Assembly (NCBI GenBank): GCA_902767775.1
Contig: CACXIP010000027.1
Span: 1-64,000, forward strand
DNA from: an uncultured Prevotellaceae bacterium
GTDB taxonomy: Bacteria; Bacteroidota; Bacteroidia; Bacteroidales; Bacteroidaceae
Reading direction: 5' to 3'
DNA: 64,000 nt
Part shown: positions 51,428 through 60,297 of the stretch, piece by piece
Layout of the letters: each line of letters starts with the position of its first letter
How positions within the stretch are numbered: the first letter of the stretch is position 1
Program-made: the position numbers and the translations under genes
The notes under the pieces: generated by a model
Database searches by the model: none
What the model was told of the DNA's origin: nothing
The model's input: the letters and a program-made list of their open reading frames with translations, nothing else

Positions 51428-53809
51428 ATGATTATGAAGATGAAAAACCGCTGCATGTTGGAAAAACGAATACTTCTCATCTTGCTGGTGCTTCTTTCTG
51501 TCTCAATGTCTTGGGGCAAGGAGGAAGAACCCAATCTGCCTGCTTACAAGGACAGCAGACTTGCACCAGCACAGCGGGTGGCAGACCTGCTGCCACGGAT
51601 GACGCTCGAGGAGAAGGTGGGGCAGACGCTCTGCCTGCTCGGTTGGAACTGCCATGCACGGTTGGAAGATAAGACAAGGCTGACCGATGAGTTTTATACC
51701 GACATCGACAGCCTCCACTGCGGTATGTTTTGGGGTGTCTTCCGTGCCGATCCCTGGACACAGAAAACCCTTGTCACAGGTCTTAATCCCCGTCTGGCAG
51801 CAGAAACAGCCAACGCCATGCAGCGCTATGCGATGGAGCACACACGGTTGGGCATCCCGCTGTTCTTCGCCGAGGAAGCCCCCCATGGACATATGGCGAT
51901 AGGCACCACGGTATTCCCCACAGGTCTTGGCATGTCCGCCACGTTCGACACCTGTCTCATGGCAAAAGTAGGGAAAGCCATCGCCTCAGAGATACGCCTC
52001 CAGGGCGGTCATGTCAGTTATGGACCGGTGCTCGACCTCGTGCGCGACCCACGGTGGTCTCGTGTGGAGGAGACGATGGGAGAGGACCATGTACTGACAG
52101 GCGAGATGGGAGCCGCCCTGATACATGGCATGGGAGGCGGACATTTGGAACTGTCTGACGCCACACTCGTCACACCGAAACATTTCATCGCCTATGGAGC
52201 ATCTGAAGGAGGACTCAACGGCAGTCCTGCCTCAATTGGAACACGAGCTCTCCATGCCAACTTCTTACCGCCGTTCCGAAAAGCGGTGGAGGCTGGCGCA
52301 CGCTCCGTGATGACCGCCTACAACTCCGTCGATGGCGTGCCCTGCACGTCGAATCCCTATCTCCTCCGCGATGTGCTCTGCGGACAGTGGGATTTCCGTG
52401 GTTTTGTCGTCTCCGACCTCTATAGCATCAACACCCTGTCGAGCGACCATCATGTGGCGGAATCATGGGATGAAGCGGCTGTGCTGGCAGCAAGGGCAGG
52501 CGTACATGTTGACCTCGGCGGACTGGCGTTTGCCCAACTGGTGAAGGCGGTGCGTGAGGGTAGGGTGGAGGAACGCCTTGTCGATGAGGCAGCCTCGCGC
52601 GTGCTTCTGGCGAAGTTTGAGATGGGCCTTTTCGACCATCCCTATGTCACCCCCAAGGCTGCTGAAAAAGGTGTGAGGACCGCCGACCACCTTGCTCTTT
52701 CCCGACGGGTGGCACAGGAGAGCATCACCCTGCTCAAGAATAAAAACCACATATTGCCGCTCTCGCGCGACATCCGCGTGGCAGTGGTGGGACCCAATGC
52801 TGACAGCCGCTACAATCTGTTGGGCGACTACACCGCGCCTCAGTCCGACGACCAGGTGGTGACAGTGCTCGAGGGTATAAGAGGCAAGGTGTCTGCATCG
52901 CAGGTGGAATACGTCAGGGGATGTGCCATCCGCGACACCACATTCAACGAAATAGCGCAGGCGACAGCCGCCGCACGACGCGCCGATGTGGTGGTGGCGG
53001 TGGTGGGCGGTTCCAGTGCCCGTGATTTCCGTACCTCTTACGAGAAGACGGGAGCCGCCTCGGAGGCCAACACCGTGAGCGACATGGAGTGCGGCGAGGG
53101 GTTTGACAGGGCATCGCTGTCGCTTATGGGAAGGCAGGAACAGCTGCTCCATGCCCTGCGGCAGACGGGCAAACCGCTGGTTGTGGTCTATGTGGAGGGG
53201 CGTCCTCTCGACAAGACATGGGCTGCTGGTGAGGCTGATGCACTGCTCACCGCCTATTATCCTGGACAGCAGGGAGGGGCAGCCATCGCCGACGTGCTGT
53301 TTGGCGACTGCAACCCGGCTGGTCGACTCAGCGTCTCCGTCCCGCGTGGTGTCGGGCAACTTCCTGTGTACTACAACCGTTTGCGTTCCGCCACCCACGA
53401 ATATATTGATATGACCACCAAACCCCTCTTTGCTTTCGGCTACGGACTGAGCTACACGAAGTTTGAGTACTCCGACCTCCGTGTGAGGGATATGGGTGAC
53501 GGACGTTTTGAGGTGTCGTTTGATGTGGCCAACGTGAGCGGTATGGATGGCGACGAGGTGCCGCAACTCTATTTGACCGACGAAGTGGCATCCGTGGTCA
53601 TGCCGGTGATGCAGTTGCGCCACTTCTGCCGCATCCACCTCAAAGCAGGGGAGCGCAGTAGGGTATCGTTCTTGGTTGGGGGCGAGGACTTTGAAGTGGT
53701 CACCCCCGATTTGCGGCATATGGCAGAGCCAGGCACATTCGAGGTGATGGTGGGTGCTGCATCCGATGACATCCGCCTGAGAGAAAAAATAGTATTTAAA
53801 CCAAACTGA
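51428..53809 (+). CDS. Secreted GH3 beta-glycosidase
   Basis: The 793-residue protein has a signal peptide (MLEKRILLILLVLLSVSMSW after up to nine extra residues), the GH3 TIM-barrel domain with nucleophile Asp in GFVVSDLYSI (about 330), PKHFIAYGASEGG (Lys-His), a GH3 C-terminal domain (VAVVGPNADSRYNLLGDYT) and a C-terminal fibronectin-III-like domain. It removes beta-glucose or beta-xylose residues in the periplasm. The nearest -7 box ends 8 bp before ATG 51428, so a start at 51440 or 51455 is plausible. The GH92 gene begins 2 bp after its stop. Confidence 0.92.
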   Translation: MIMKMKNRCMLEKRILLILLVLLSVSMSWGKEEEPNLPAYKDSRLAPAQRVADLLPRMTLEEKVGQTLCLLGWNCHARLEDKTRLTDEFYTDIDSLHCGMFWGVFRADPWTQKTLVTGLNPRLAAETANAMQRYAMEHTRLGIPLFFAEEAPHGHMAIGTTVFPTGLGMSATFDTCLMAKVGKAIASEIRLQGGHVSYGPVLDLVRDPRWSRVEETMGEDHVLTGEMGAALIHGMGGGHLELSDATLVTPKHFIAYGASEGGLNGSPASIGTRALHANFLPPFRKAVEAGARSVMTAYNSVDGVPCTSNPYLLRDVLCGQWDFRGFVVSDLYSINTLSSDHHVAESWDEAAVLAARAGVHVDLGGLAFAQLVKAVREGRVEERLVDEAASRVLLAKFEMGLFDHPYVTPKAAEKGVRTADHLALSRRVAQESITLLKNKNHILPLSRDIRVAVVGPNADSRYNLLGDYTAPQSDDQVVTVLEGIRGKVSASQVEYVRGCAIRDTTFNEIAQATAAARRADVVVAVVGGSSARDFRTSYEKTGAASEANTVSDMECGEGFDRASLSLMGRQEQLLHALRQTGKPLVVVYVEGRPLDKTWAAGEADALLTAYYPGQQGGAAIADVLFGDCNPAGRLSVSVPRGVGQLPVYYNRLRSATHEYIDMTTKPLFAFGYGLSYTKFEYSDLRVRDMGDGRFEVSFDVANVSGMDGDEVPQLYLTDEVASVVMPVMQLRHFCRIHLKAGERSRVSFLVGGEDFEVVTPDLRHMAEPGTFEVMVGAASDDIRLREKIVFKPN

Positions 53810-53811
53810 AT

Positions 53812-55983
53812 ATGAAAAATCTGACAATCATCGCCTTCGTCTTGATGGCATTCCTTTCCCCCATGGTGGGACAGGCAGCCGACAGACTCACCGACTATGT
53901 CGACCCTTATATCGGGACAGGGGGGCACGGCCATGTGTTTCTTGGAGCCAATGTTCCCTTCGGCCTGGTTCAACTCGGTCCCACCGAACCGTGCCGTGGA
54001 TGGGACTGGTGCTCCGGTTACCACTACAGCGACTCCGTACTGATAGGGTTCGGACACATGCATCTGAGTGGAACGGGCATAGGCGATTTGGGCGATATCG
54101 CTTTCATGCCCGTCGCTGATGCCTCGAAGCGCAGCACGCTCTTCTCGCATGATGATGAGCGTGTCAGACCAGGCTATTACTCCCTGTCGCTCAGGGAAAG
54201 CGGCATAAAGGCGGAACTCACCGCCACGGCACGCTGCGGCATGCACCGCTATACCTTCCCTGAAAGTCAAAAACAGGCGATGATGCTCATCGACCTCGAC
54301 CAAGGCATTGGATGGGACGGCACCGCGGCATGCGGCATACAGACGAAAGGCGACCGCATGGTGGTGGGCTACCGCCGCTCCAAGGGATGGGCGCGCGACC
54401 AGCATGTGTTCTTCGCCGCTGAGTTCTCTCGTCCCGTCACTGTCACTCCGCTGAATGGCGACACCCTCATCATGGTGAGCACGCCCAACGACCGCCAGCC
54501 ACTGCTCGTCAGGGTGGGCATATCTGCGGTGAGCACCGAGGGAGCATTGCGCAACCTGCAGGCAGAGATGCCGACATGGGACTTCGATGCTGTGGCGGCA
54601 GCTGCCGACAAGGCATGGGAGGAGCAGTTGGCGAAGATGACCATCACTACCAGTGATGCCCGTGCCCGCCGCATCTTCTACACCGCACTCTACCATACCA
54701 TGGTGGCGCCTTCGGTCTTCGGTGATGTCGACGGACACTACAGGGGTGCCGACGGACAGGTGCATCAAAGCGACTTCGTCTGCCACACCACCTTCTCGCT
54801 GTGGGACACCTACCGCGCCGCCCATCCCCTGATGACCCTCATCCATCCGGAGCGGCAGCGTGACATTGCCCAGACCATGCTGCATATCTGCAGGGAACAG
54901 GGGAAGTTGCCCGTGTGGCATCTCATGGGAAACGAGACCGACTGTATGGTGGGCAACCCAGGTATTCCTGTCGTGGCGGATATCGCCATCAAGGGTTATG
55001 ATGTGGATGTCAGGGAGGTGTTGGAGGCTGCCAGAAAGTCGGCTATGCGCGATGAGCGTGGACTGCGCCTGCTGCGCGAGTATGGTTACCTGCCCTTCGA
55101 CCTCGATTCGGAGAATGAGACGGTGGCGAAGTGCATGGAATATGCGCTGGCTGACTATTGCGTGGCGTTGGTGGCCACCCTGCCGGGCAGCGGCGACACC
55201 GACGGTTCTGTCTATAGGTATTTCAAGGAGCGGAGTCAGGCATACCGCCACTATTTCGACCCGGTGACGCGCTTTATGCGTGCCTGCGACAGCAAGAATC
55301 GATGGCGTGAGCCCTTTGATCCTTTCAAGGCTGAGGGAGAGGTAAAGGACTACACGGAGGGCAACGCATGGCAATATCTGTGGCTGGTGCCGCACGACGT
55401 GCCGGAACTGGTTGGTCTGCTTGGTGGCGACAAGCGCTTTGCCCAAAAGCTTGACTCACTGTTTGTCGTGGAGGGCAACCTCGGTGAGGAGGCACCGCCC
55501 GATATCTCCGGACTCATCGGACAGTATGCCCATGGCAACGAGCCCAGTCATCACATCATCTATCTCTACAACTATGTGGGGATGCCGTGGAAGGCGGCAC
55601 CATTGCTGCGCAAGGTGTTTGGCGAGATGTATCACGACCAACCCGACGGATTGTGCGGCAACGAGGATGTGGGACAGATGTCGGCATGGCATCTCCTCTC
55701 ATCGATGGGACTTTATCAGGTGACGCCGGCCGGAGGAAGGTTTGTTATCGGTTCGCCGCTGTTCGACAGGGTGGACATGCGGGTGCGCGACGGCAAGACC
55801 TTCAGCGTGGTGGCGCACAACAACAGCAAGGACAACATCTATGTGCAGTCGGCACGTCTCAACGGGCGCAAGTACACCAAGTCGTATGTCGACTTCCCCG
55901 ATATCGTGGCTGGTGGCACCCTCGAACTCTTCATGGGAAGCAAACCCTCCAAATTTGGAACGTCGAAGAAAGACAGACCGTAA
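53812..55983 (+). CDS. Secreted GH92 alpha-mannosidase
   Basis: The 723-residue protein has a signal peptide (residues 1-22) and GH92 hallmarks: TDYVDPYIGTGGHGHVFLGA, VPFGLVQLGPTEPCRGWDWC, SGTGIGDLGD, and C-terminal FSLWDTYRAAHP, NEPSHHIIYLYN and GNEDVGQMSAWHLLSSMG with the likely catalytic Glu/Asp. GH92 enzymes are calcium-dependent exo-alpha-mannosidases of N-glycans or yeast mannan. Overlap-close arrangement with GH3 (2 bp) indicates one operon expressed from the promoter array. Confidence 0.93.
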   Translation: MKNLTIIAFVLMAFLSPMVGQAADRLTDYVDPYIGTGGHGHVFLGANVPFGLVQLGPTEPCRGWDWCSGYHYSDSVLIGFGHMHLSGTGIGDLGDIAFMPVADASKRSTLFSHDDERVRPGYYSLSLRESGIKAELTATARCGMHRYTFPESQKQAMMLIDLDQGIGWDGTAACGIQTKGDRMVVGYRRSKGWARDQHVFFAAEFSRPVTVTPLNGDTLIMVSTPNDRQPLLVRVGISAVSTEGALRNLQAEMPTWDFDAVAAAADKAWEEQLAKMTITTSDARARRIFYTALYHTMVAPSVFGDVDGHYRGADGQVHQSDFVCHTTFSLWDTYRAAHPLMTLIHPERQRDIAQTMLHICREQGKLPVWHLMGNETDCMVGNPGIPVVADIAIKGYDVDVREVLEAARKSAMRDERGLRLLREYGYLPFDLDSENETVAKCMEYALADYCVALVATLPGSGDTDGSVYRYFKERSQAYRHYFDPVTRFMRACDSKNRWREPFDPFKAEGEVKDYTEGNAWQYLWLVPHDVPELVGLLGGDKRFAQKLDSLFVVEGNLGEEAPPDISGLIGQYAHGNEPSHHIIYLYNYVGMPWKAAPLLRKVFGEMYHDQPDGLCGNEDVGQMSAWHLLSSMGLYQVTPAGGRFVIGSPLFDRVDMRVRDGKTFSVVAHNNSKDNIYVQSARLNGRKYTKSYVDFPDIVAGGTLELFMGSKPSKFGTSKKDRP

Positions 55984-55987
55984 GAAT

Positions 55988-56171
55988 GGGGGCACTTCAA
56001 ATATAATGAACGGCTTGAGAGAAGAATGCCGTGAGCCGAATGGAGCTCCCTTCCCCACGCGTGGGGAGGGGTTGGGGTGGGGAATTATTTTTCTGAAAAA
56101 CAAGAAGTTACATACCCCACCCCAGCCCCTCCCCTTCATGGGAGGGGAGTTGCTGGCGCACTGACACACCC
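55988..56171 (-). mobile_element. MITE-like element (copy 2, inverted)
   Basis: Reverse complement of the 45248-45437 element. The right end TGACACACCC (56162-56171) matches the terminal repeat; the left end (GGGGGCACTTCAAA) is decayed. It carries GGGGAGGGGTTGGGGTGGGG at 56063-56082 and CCCCACCCCAGCCCCTCCCC at 56115-56134, and lacks about 17 bp next to the terminal repeat. Confidence 0.8.
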
Positions 56172-56403
56172 TGTTTTTTTGATTGTTCAACGACAAGATA
56201 ACATATGGTCATCCCATCAATGACTCACAAAACTTTTGTATGCATATTATTTAGGTTCTTGGATTGTTTACATAATCACCAATTGGGTATTAAGGAGTAA
56301 AATACATAGCATTAAAGTGATAGAAAAAGGGGCATTTTGCACTCTATGATAACAAACACATTTTTTAATCATCAATATTTCTCACTCAAAGATAGACTAA
56401 GTA

Positions 56404-57102
56404 ATGGAAAAGAAAGAAAAAACACAAATCTACAACCTTGTGGTGCTCGACAAGAGCGGTTCAATGGGATGTATCCGCAGGGCTGCTATGGAAGGCTTCA
56501 ATGAGACTCTCGCAGGTATCAAAAAAGCACAACAGGAATATGCTGAGACACAGCAACACTACATCTCTCTCGTCACCTTCTGCAGTTGTTCAAGAGACGC
56601 TGTATACGACAAGGTGCCCGTCGCCGAGGCCGTGCCGCTCACATTGAATCAGTATGAGCCTTGCTGCTGCACTCCGCTTTATGATGCCATGGGGTTTGCG
56701 TTGACCTCACTGAGGGCACATGTGAAGGACATCGATGACGTGGCTGTGGTGGTGACAATCATTACCGATGGCTTGGAGAATGCATCTAAGGAATATAACA
56801 GAAACAGCATCCGTGCTCTCGTGGACAGCCTCAAGAACGAGGGATGGTCGTTCACCTTCATGGGCGCCAATCAGAACTCCTCTGAGGTGGCTCAGTCACT
56901 CGCCATCCGCAATTCCCAGGACTTCGATTACTCAGACGAAGGCATCGAAAGGGCTTATAGGAGAGACCGGTCATCAAAGATGTCATTCTTCGACAAGTTG
57001 AACTTCTCCTATTTTCAGCGTAACTGTATGTCAAAAGAGGAGCGCAGACATAAAAACACTGAGTTGGCCGACGAGGCTTTCGATGAGACCATTGACGTGT
57101 AA
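56404..57102 (+). CDS. Cytoplasmic von Willebrand factor A domain protein
   Basis: The 232-residue protein is essentially one VWA domain with an intact MIDAS: DKSGSMG (about 16-22), later Thr in CTPLYDAMG and Asp in IITDGLEN. It contains an unusual run of Cys (FCSCSRD, CCCT). It has no signal peptide. Such stand-alone VWA proteins resemble TerY; partner unknown. It is flanked by the MITE and a strong terminator. Confidence 0.85.
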   Translation: MEKKEKTQIYNLVVLDKSGSMGCIRRAAMEGFNETLAGIKKAQQEYAETQQHYISLVTFCSCSRDAVYDKVPVAEAVPLTLNQYEPCCCTPLYDAMGFALTSLRAHVKDIDDVAVVVTIITDGLENASKEYNRNSIRALVDSLKNEGWSFTFMGANQNSSEVAQSLAIRNSQDFDYSDEGIERAYRRDRSSKMSFFDKLNFSYFQRNCMSKEERRHKNTELADEAFDETIDV

Positions 57103-57172
57103 TATTTTAGGCATATAACTCATTTTCATGGCGTTTTTGAGTTATAGACATTAGGTGTACTAATGAAAGAAC

Positions 57173-57212
57173 GAAACAGGCTTCACTTTGTGTGTCGCCT
57201 GTTTCTTTTTTC
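57173..57212 (+). terminator. Terminator after the VWA gene
   Basis: GAAACAGGC (57173-57181) pairs with GCCTGTTTC (57197-57205), followed by TTTTTTC. An additional ATAACTCA/TGAGTTAT stem lies at 57113-57144. Confidence 0.85.
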
Positions 57213-57298
57213 TTTACTGTTGTTCCTGCAAGCAATACCTTTTTGAGGATTTTTTTTCATTTGTTCCAAATAAATAATGGAAAAGTTGGATTTTTTCC

Positions 57299-57306
57299 TA
57301 ACTTTG
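57299..57306 (+). promoter_or_regulatory. -7 box TAACTTTG of rsmA
   Basis: TAACTTTG ends 18 bp before ATG 57325 and lies within the longer frame starting at 57277, excluding that start. Confidence 0.7.
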
Positions 57307-57324
57307 TACATCCATTATTTGAAT

Positions 57325-58119
57325 ATGAAGAATGTAAAACCTAAAAAGAACCTTGGGCAGCATTTCCTCATCGACTTGAATGTGGCAAAGGCCATTGCCG
57401 ACACGGTGGATGCTTGTCCCGATATTCCCGTCCTTGAGGTGGGACCCGGCATGGGTGTCCTCACACAGTATCTGACGGAGAAACCCCGCGAACTGCGTGT
57501 CGTGGAGATTGACCGAGAGTCGGTGGCATATCTCCATGAGCATTTCCCACAACTTGATGGCAAGGTGGTCGGCGGCGACTTCCTCCGCATGGACCTTAAC
57601 GCACTGTTTGAGGGCAGGCAGTTTGTGCTCACGGGCAACTATCCCTACGACATTTCTACCCAGATTTTTTTCAAGATGCTCGACAACAAGGACCTCATCC
57701 CATGTTGCACGGGAATGATTCAGCGTGAGGTGGCGCTGCGCATCGCCTCAGAGCCTGGTACAAAGGCATACGGCATCCTCAGCGTGCTTATCCAGGCATG
57801 GTACAGCGTGGAATACCTCTTCACTGTCGATGAGCATGTGTTCAACCCGCCACCAAAGGTGAAGAGTGCCGTCATCCGGATGACTCGCAACGAGGTTACC
57901 GACCTGGGGTGCGACGAGCAACTGTTCCGCAGGGTGGTCAAGACGGTGTTCAACCAACGACGCAAGATGCTGCGCGTGAGCCTGAAGCAACTCTTCGGAC
58001 AGAATAGCAACACAGACGAGCTCTTCGCCAGCCCGATGATGACCATGCGTCCCGAGCAACTCACCATCCCGCAGTTTGTAGAACTCACCAACCTCGTGGC
58101 GAAGGCAATGGAAAGCTAA
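57325..58119 (+). CDS. rsmA: 16S rRNA (A1518/A1519) dimethyltransferase
   Basis: The 264-residue protein opens MKNVKPKKNLGQHFLIDLNV (the KsgA signature), has SAM motif LEVGPGMGVLTQYL (about 38-51), catalytic NYPYDIS (NLPY-type, about 110) and FNPPPKVKSAV. It dimethylates two adenines in helix 45 of 16S rRNA (also called ksgA). The start at 57325 follows from the promoter position and from homology. Confidence 0.95.
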   Translation: MKNVKPKKNLGQHFLIDLNVAKAIADTVDACPDIPVLEVGPGMGVLTQYLTEKPRELRVVEIDRESVAYLHEHFPQLDGKVVGGDFLRMDLNALFEGRQFVLTGNYPYDISTQIFFKMLDNKDLIPCCTGMIQREVALRIASEPGTKAYGILSVLIQAWYSVEYLFTVDEHVFNPPPKVKSAVIRMTRNEVTDLGCDEQLFRRVVKTVFNQRRKMLRVSLKQLFGQNSNTDELFASPMMTMRPEQLTIPQFVELTNLVAKAMES

Positions 58120-58207
58120 TTCTTAATGATGTATTCCTCTCTCGGAAATCTTGTTTTAATTATAACCAACCACCGATGGCGGTAGTACAAAAAGGCAGTG
58201 CAACGTT

Positions 58208-58231
58208 GTAGAGATGCAATACATTGCGTCT
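58208..58231 (+). repeat. REP palindrome with GTAG foot (copy 8)
   Basis: GTAG then AGATGCAATACATTGCGTCT, a slightly decayed version of the AGACGCAATATATTGCGTCT palindrome. Confidence 0.8.
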
Positions 58232-58292
58232 TCCACCAAGAATTCCATCAGAGGAATGAGAAAGATAGAATGACAATATACGACATAATGAT

Positions 58293-58511
58293 ATGAAAAC
58301 AATCATCTTATCTATCATGCTATTATTCGGTGGTTCATACACCACCGAAGTGTCAGAGACATATGTCTATATCTGCACCGGTCCTCAGTCAAAGAAATAC
58401 CATAGCTCAAAGGACTGCAATGGTCTTCGCAACTGCTCTGTGGAAATAAAGAAGGTGACCCTCAGCAAGGCAAAATCCATGAAAAGAACACCTTGCAAAA
58501 TCTGCTATTAA
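58293..58511 (+). CDS. Small secreted Cys-rich protein
   Basis: The 72-residue protein has a signal peptide (MKTIILSIMLLFGGSYT) and a compact Cys/His domain: YICTGPQSKKYHSSKDCNGL, then C, and CKICY at the end (C...H..C...C...C.C). The pattern 'YH...C..L......CKIC' is typical of small zinc-ribbon-like modules of Bacteroidetes. Function unknown. Confidence 0.75.
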   Translation: MKTIILSIMLLFGGSYTTEVSETYVYICTGPQSKKYHSSKDCNGLRNCSVEIKKVTLSKAKSMKRTPCKICY

Positions 58512-58610
58512 CTACTACTAACCAAGACCAGTGAGGCCCTTATTATAAGGGGATAATCTCATTGTTTCCACATTTTTTGATGATTGTTTTGTTCATTAAA
58601 TGGAAATGTT

Positions 58611-58618
58611 TAAATTTG
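58611..58618 (+). promoter_or_regulatory. -7 box TAAATTTG of frr-rsgA
   Basis: TAAATTTG lies about 105 bp before frr ATG 58724; a moderately good match to TAnnTTTG. Confidence 0.5.
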
Positions 58619-58723
58619 CAGAAGAAAGTCCATTGCAAGACCTTAAATGGTTGATTTTGTTACTTGTTTAGCAGGAGCGGTGGTTTTATGATTTGATTTT
58701 CAATTAGTTATATAATTACTTGT

Positions 58724-59284
58724 ATGATAGACGTAAAAGCAACATTGAGTGAGGCGGAGGAACGCATGGAGATGGCCGCCATGTTCCTTGAGGAAGCCTT
58801 GGCCAAAATACGCGCCGGACGTGCCAATATCGCCATTGTCAGCGGCGTGAGGGTGGAGTCGTATGGAAGCATGGTGCCACTCAACCAGGTGGCCAATGTG
58901 TCCACACCCGACCCACGCACCATCGCCATCCGTCCCTGGGACAAGAAGATGATTCGTACGATTGAGAAAGCCATCATGGACTCGGATGTCGGCATCACGC
59001 CGGAGAACAACGGTGAGATAATCCGACTCAACATCCCGCAGCCCACAGAGGAGCGCCGCCGTGACCTGACCAAGCAGTGCAACAAGATTGCGGAGAAGGC
59101 TAAGGTGGAGGTGCGCAACGTGAGAGGCGACATCAAGGACAAACTGAAGAAGGCCATCAAGGACGGACTCTCTGAGGACAATGAGAAAGATGCCGAACTG
59201 GAGCTCCAGAAAATCCACGACAAGTTTATCAAGAAAATTGATGAGATCCTTGCTGCCAAGAACAAGGAAATCATGACCGTGTAG
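58724..59284 (+). CDS. frr: Ribosome-recycling factor
   Basis: The 186-residue protein has the RRF layout: coiled helical bundle with AEERMEMAAMFLEEALAKIR, GRANIAIVSGVRVESYGS, and C-terminal RRDLTKQCNKIAEKAKVEVR. It releases ribosomes from mRNA after termination together with EF-G. rsgA follows 6 bp downstream. Confidence 0.97.
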   Translation: MIDVKATLSEAEERMEMAAMFLEEALAKIRAGRANIAIVSGVRVESYGSMVPLNQVANVSTPDPRTIAIRPWDKKMIRTIEKAIMDSDVGITPENNGEIIRLNIPQPTEERRRDLTKQCNKIAEKAKVEVRNVRGDIKDKLKKAIKDGLSEDNEKDAELELQKIHDKFIKKIDEILAAKNKEIMTV

Positions 59285-59290
59285 ACCGGC

Positions 59291-60223
59291 GTGAAGGGAC
59301 TCGTCATCAGAAATACCGGAAGCTGGTACACCGTGCTCACCGATGACGGTGACATGGTGGAGAGCAAAATCAAAGGCAACTTCAGGCTCAAAGGCATAAG
59401 AAGCACCAACCCTGTCGCTGTGGGCGACAGGGTGGGGTTGGTGCGCAATCAAGAGGGAACGGCGTTCATCAATGAGATAGAGGACCGCCGCAATTACATC
59501 ATACGCAAGTCGCCCAACCTCTCCAAGCAGAGCCATATCATCGCCGCCAATGTCGACCAGGCGGTGCTTATCGTCACGGTCAACTACCCCGTCACCTCAA
59601 CCACGTTCATCGACCGCTTTTTGGCTTCGGCAGAGGCATACAGGGTGCCGGTGCTGCTGGTGTTCAACAAGACCGACCTGCTCGACGAGGACGACCTGCG
59701 CCTCCAGCAGATGATGTGCGACCTCTATGAGGGCATCGACTACACCTGCCTACAGGTGTCGGCAGCCACAGGACAGGGCATCGATGAGCTGAAGGCACTC
59801 CTCCACGACAAAATCTCCGTCTTCAGCGGCAACAGCGGGGTGGGGAAGTCCACACTGCTCAACCAACTGATACCTGGCGTCTGCCTGCGCACAGCGGAAA
59901 TTTCCGAGGCACACAACACCGGCATGCATACCACGACATTCAGTGAGATGCTCAGACTGCCGGAAGGGGGATGGGCAATCGACACACCGGGCATCAAAGG
60001 CTTTGGCACCTTTGATATGGAGCCGCAGGAGATATGCGGCTATTTCCGTGAGATTTTCCGCTTCTCCAAAGACTGCCGTTTCGGCAACTGCACCCATACC
60101 CACGAACCGGGCTGTGCCGTACTGCGTGCCGTCGAGGACCACTATATTGCCCTGAGCCGCTACAATAGTTACGTCGGCATGCTCGACGACAAGGAGGAGA
60201 GCAAATACAGGGAGGCGTTTTGA
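59291..60223 (+). CDS. rsgA: Ribosome small-subunit GTPase RsgA (GTG start)
   Basis: The 310-residue protein has an OB domain, then the circularly permuted GTPase order G4-G1-G3: NKTD (about 120), [12 protein letters not shown] (about 178-189) and DTPG (about 230), followed by a Zn motif [14 protein letters not shown]. It assists 30S maturation. The start is GTG at 59291, immediately before [14 protein letters not shown]. It is translationally close to frr. Confidence 0.95.
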   Translation: MKGLVIRNTGSWYTVLTDDGDMVESKIKGNFRLKGIRSTNPVAVGDRVGLVRNQEGTAFINEIEDRRNYIIRKSPNLSKQSHIIAANVDQAVLIVTVNYPVTSTTFIDRFLASAEAYRVPVLLVFNKTDLLDEDDLRLQQMMCDLYEGIDYTCLQVSAATGQGIDELKALLHDKISVFSGNSGVGKSTLLNQLIPGVCLRTAEISEAHNTGMHTTTFSEMLRLPEGGWAIDTPGIKGFGTFDMEPQEICGYFREIFRFSKDCRFGNCTHTHEPGCAVLRAVEDHYIALSRYNSYVGMLDDKEESKYREAF

Positions 60224-60297
60224 GATTGAGGAATGCCTTTCTGAAGTAGATGTAATCATAATTCTTAATTCATAATTCTTAACTCTTAATTCAATAA

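Noticed and set aside
53569-55446. 625-codon frame antisense to GH92
   Set aside because: Same reason: opposite-strand shadow of a complete glycosidase with clear motifs.
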